The notes under the pieces are model-generated. The model did not search any database, was not told the DNA's origin, and saw only the letters and a list, made by a program, of their open reading frames with translations. The translations under genes were made by a program, and so were the position numbers. A stretch of 8,164 bases of DNA from NCBI GenBank assembly GCA_022360735.1, contig JAKSCF010000761.1, forward strand, positions 1-8,164, written 5' to 3'. Each line of letters begins with the position of its first letter. The first letter of the stretch is position 1. Below are positions 7,661 through 8,164 of this stretch, one piece after another. This DNA comes from Clostridia bacterium (GTDB lineage Bacteria > Bacillota_A > Clostridia > Peptostreptococcales > JAAYPU01).

Positions 7661-7718
7661 AATATTCAGGATGATGTACTAAAATAAGCGAATAAAATTT
7701 AAATAGGAGTAGAGAAAT

Positions 7719-7982
7719 ATGTATACGGATAAAGTCGTAATAAAAAATGAAACAGGATTACACGCTCGTCCGGCCAGTATGTTTGTAAAAGTGGCAAGTA
7801 AATATAAATCAGAGATTACTTTGATTAAAGAAGAAAAAGAATACAACGCAAAAAGTTTAATGGCAATATTGAGTATGGGAGCAGGAAAAGATACTGAAAT
7901 TACAATAAAGGCAGAAGGCGTAGATGAGAAAGAAGCAACTGAAGATCTAAAGACTCTGGTAGATAGCAATTTTGGCGAGTAG
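7719..7982 (+). CDS. ptsH: HPr phosphocarrier protein of the PTS
   Basis: An 87-residue cytosolic HPr, of normal length. His15 sits in TGLHARPAS (12-20) and is the residue phosphorylated by enzyme I. Ser46 sits in NAKSLMAIL (43-51), the position phosphorylated by HPr kinase in Bacillota; Leu47 and Met48 keep the hydrophobic patch that HprK and CcpA contact in this family. Having both residues makes it a true HPr rather than a Crh, which lacks His15. ATG 7719 follows TAGGAGT (7704-7710) with 8-base spacing, and the gene lies 58 bases after the kinase and just before the terminator. In most Bacillota ptsH is paired with ptsI; here no enzyme I is visible, so this looks like an operon-dedicated HPr that supplies phosphate to the upstream EIIA. 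Whether it is the only HPr of the genome cannot be seen. Confidence 0.95.
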   Translation: MYTDKVVIKNETGLHARPASMFVKVASKYKSEITLIKEEKEYNAKSLMAILSMGAGKDTEITIKAEGVDEKEATEDLKTLVDSNFGE

Positions 7983-7985
7983 GAG

Positions 7986-8026
7986 GAAAGAAGGTTAGGT
8001 TATCCATAACTTTCTTTCTATTTTTT
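7986..8026 (+). terminator. Intrinsic terminator after the HPr gene
   Basis: The stem GAAAGAAGGTTA (7986-7997) pairs with TAACTTTCTTTC (8007-8018) over 12 bp with one G-U pair and a 9-base loop, followed by TA and six T (8021-8026). It starts 4 bases after the HPr stop. This is a good rho-independent terminator and marks the end of the operon. Confidence 0.85.
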
Positions 8027-8052
8027 GTGTACAGCTTAGCAGCTACACAAAA
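8023..8052. repeat. Inverted repeat overlapping the terminator T-tract
   Basis: TTTTGTGT (8023-8030) pairs with ACACAAAA (8045-8052), and inside it AGCT (8033-8036 region) pairs with AGCT (8041-8044) around a TAGC loop, leaving a 2-base bulge. Its left arm is part of the preceding terminator's T-run. No T-run follows on either strand outside the stem, so it is not an obvious second terminator; it may be a structural 3' element or a decayed repeat. Confidence 0.5.
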
Positions 8053-8164
8053 TAAAACTATCATATGAATAGTTCAGCTTATGGAAAAAGTATTAGCATG
8101 AATACAGGTGTATGAATATTCGTTTTTTTGTGTTCATTTGGTCAGAAAATTTAGGTGGCAGATG
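8053..8164. other. AT-rich intergenic tail with short repeats, no gene seen
   Basis: These 112 bases hold no supported gene. A short inverted repeat, AACTAT (8056-8061) with ATAGTT (8069-8074), and three copies of ATGAATA (8065-8071, 8098-8104, 8112-8118) are present, then a 7-base T-run (8123-8129). The window ends in AGGTGGCAGATG; the ATG at 8162 may open another gene, but the AGGTGG is only 3 bases from it, so a start there is doubtful. Confidence 0.4.

Noticed and set aside
8065..8118. Three copies of ATGAATA after the terminator as a possible repeat array
   Set aside because: Seven AT-rich bases at irregular spacing (33 and 14) are expected by chance; no flanking structure supports an array.

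Overview
The window is AT-rich DNA from a low-GC Gram-positive bacterium, most likely Bacillota and probably a clostridial lineage. The signs are strong AGGAGG-type ribosome binding sites, TTG and GTG starts placed by good Shine-Dalgarno spacing, heavy AGA/ATA/TTA codon use, and an HPr that carries both His15 and a regulatory Ser46. No RNA genes, CRISPR arrays or recognisable mobile elements were seen. All genes lie on the + strand.

Layout: the window opens with the last 63 codons of a GntR/HutC-family regulator (UTRA domain, 2-193). After a short promoter-like gap come agaS (ketose/aldose isomerase-deaminase, 263-1447), a UlaC-type PTS EIIA (1574-2026), a second SIS protein of the COG4821/UPF0309 type (2040-2774), a UlaB-type EIIB (2793-3068) and a UlaA-type EIIC (3139-4500). 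A GC-rich hairpin without a U-tract (4508-4534) separates this transport half from a catabolic half: nagA (4645-5805), a class II tagatose-bisphosphate aldolase (5857-6711), a LacC/FruK-type kinase (6728-7660) and a dedicated HPr (7719-7982). A convincing intrinsic terminator (7986-8026) closes the cluster. About 140 bases of AT-rich non-coding DNA with inverted and direct short repeats follow.

How the parts fit (inference from families): the PTS takes up and phosphorylates an amino sugar, most simply N-acetylgalactosamine, giving GalNAc-6-P. The deacetylase removes acetate to give GalN-6-P. AgaS converts this to tagatose-6-P plus ammonia. The PfkB kinase makes tagatose-1,6-bisphosphate, and the class II aldolase splits it to DHAP and glyceraldehyde-3-P. 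The enzyme set for GalNAc catabolism is therefore complete.

The unusual point is the transporter. Known GalNAc operons use a mannose-family PTS, whereas here every PTS subunit belongs to the ascorbate (Ula/Sga) family. In the EIIC, two glutamines that I recall as contacting ascorbate in E. coli UlaA appear to be replaced by Ile and Leu. An uncharacterised second SIS protein inserted among the PTS genes and a private HPr at the 3' end add to the impression of a self-contained amino-sugar PTS locus of a poorly described type.
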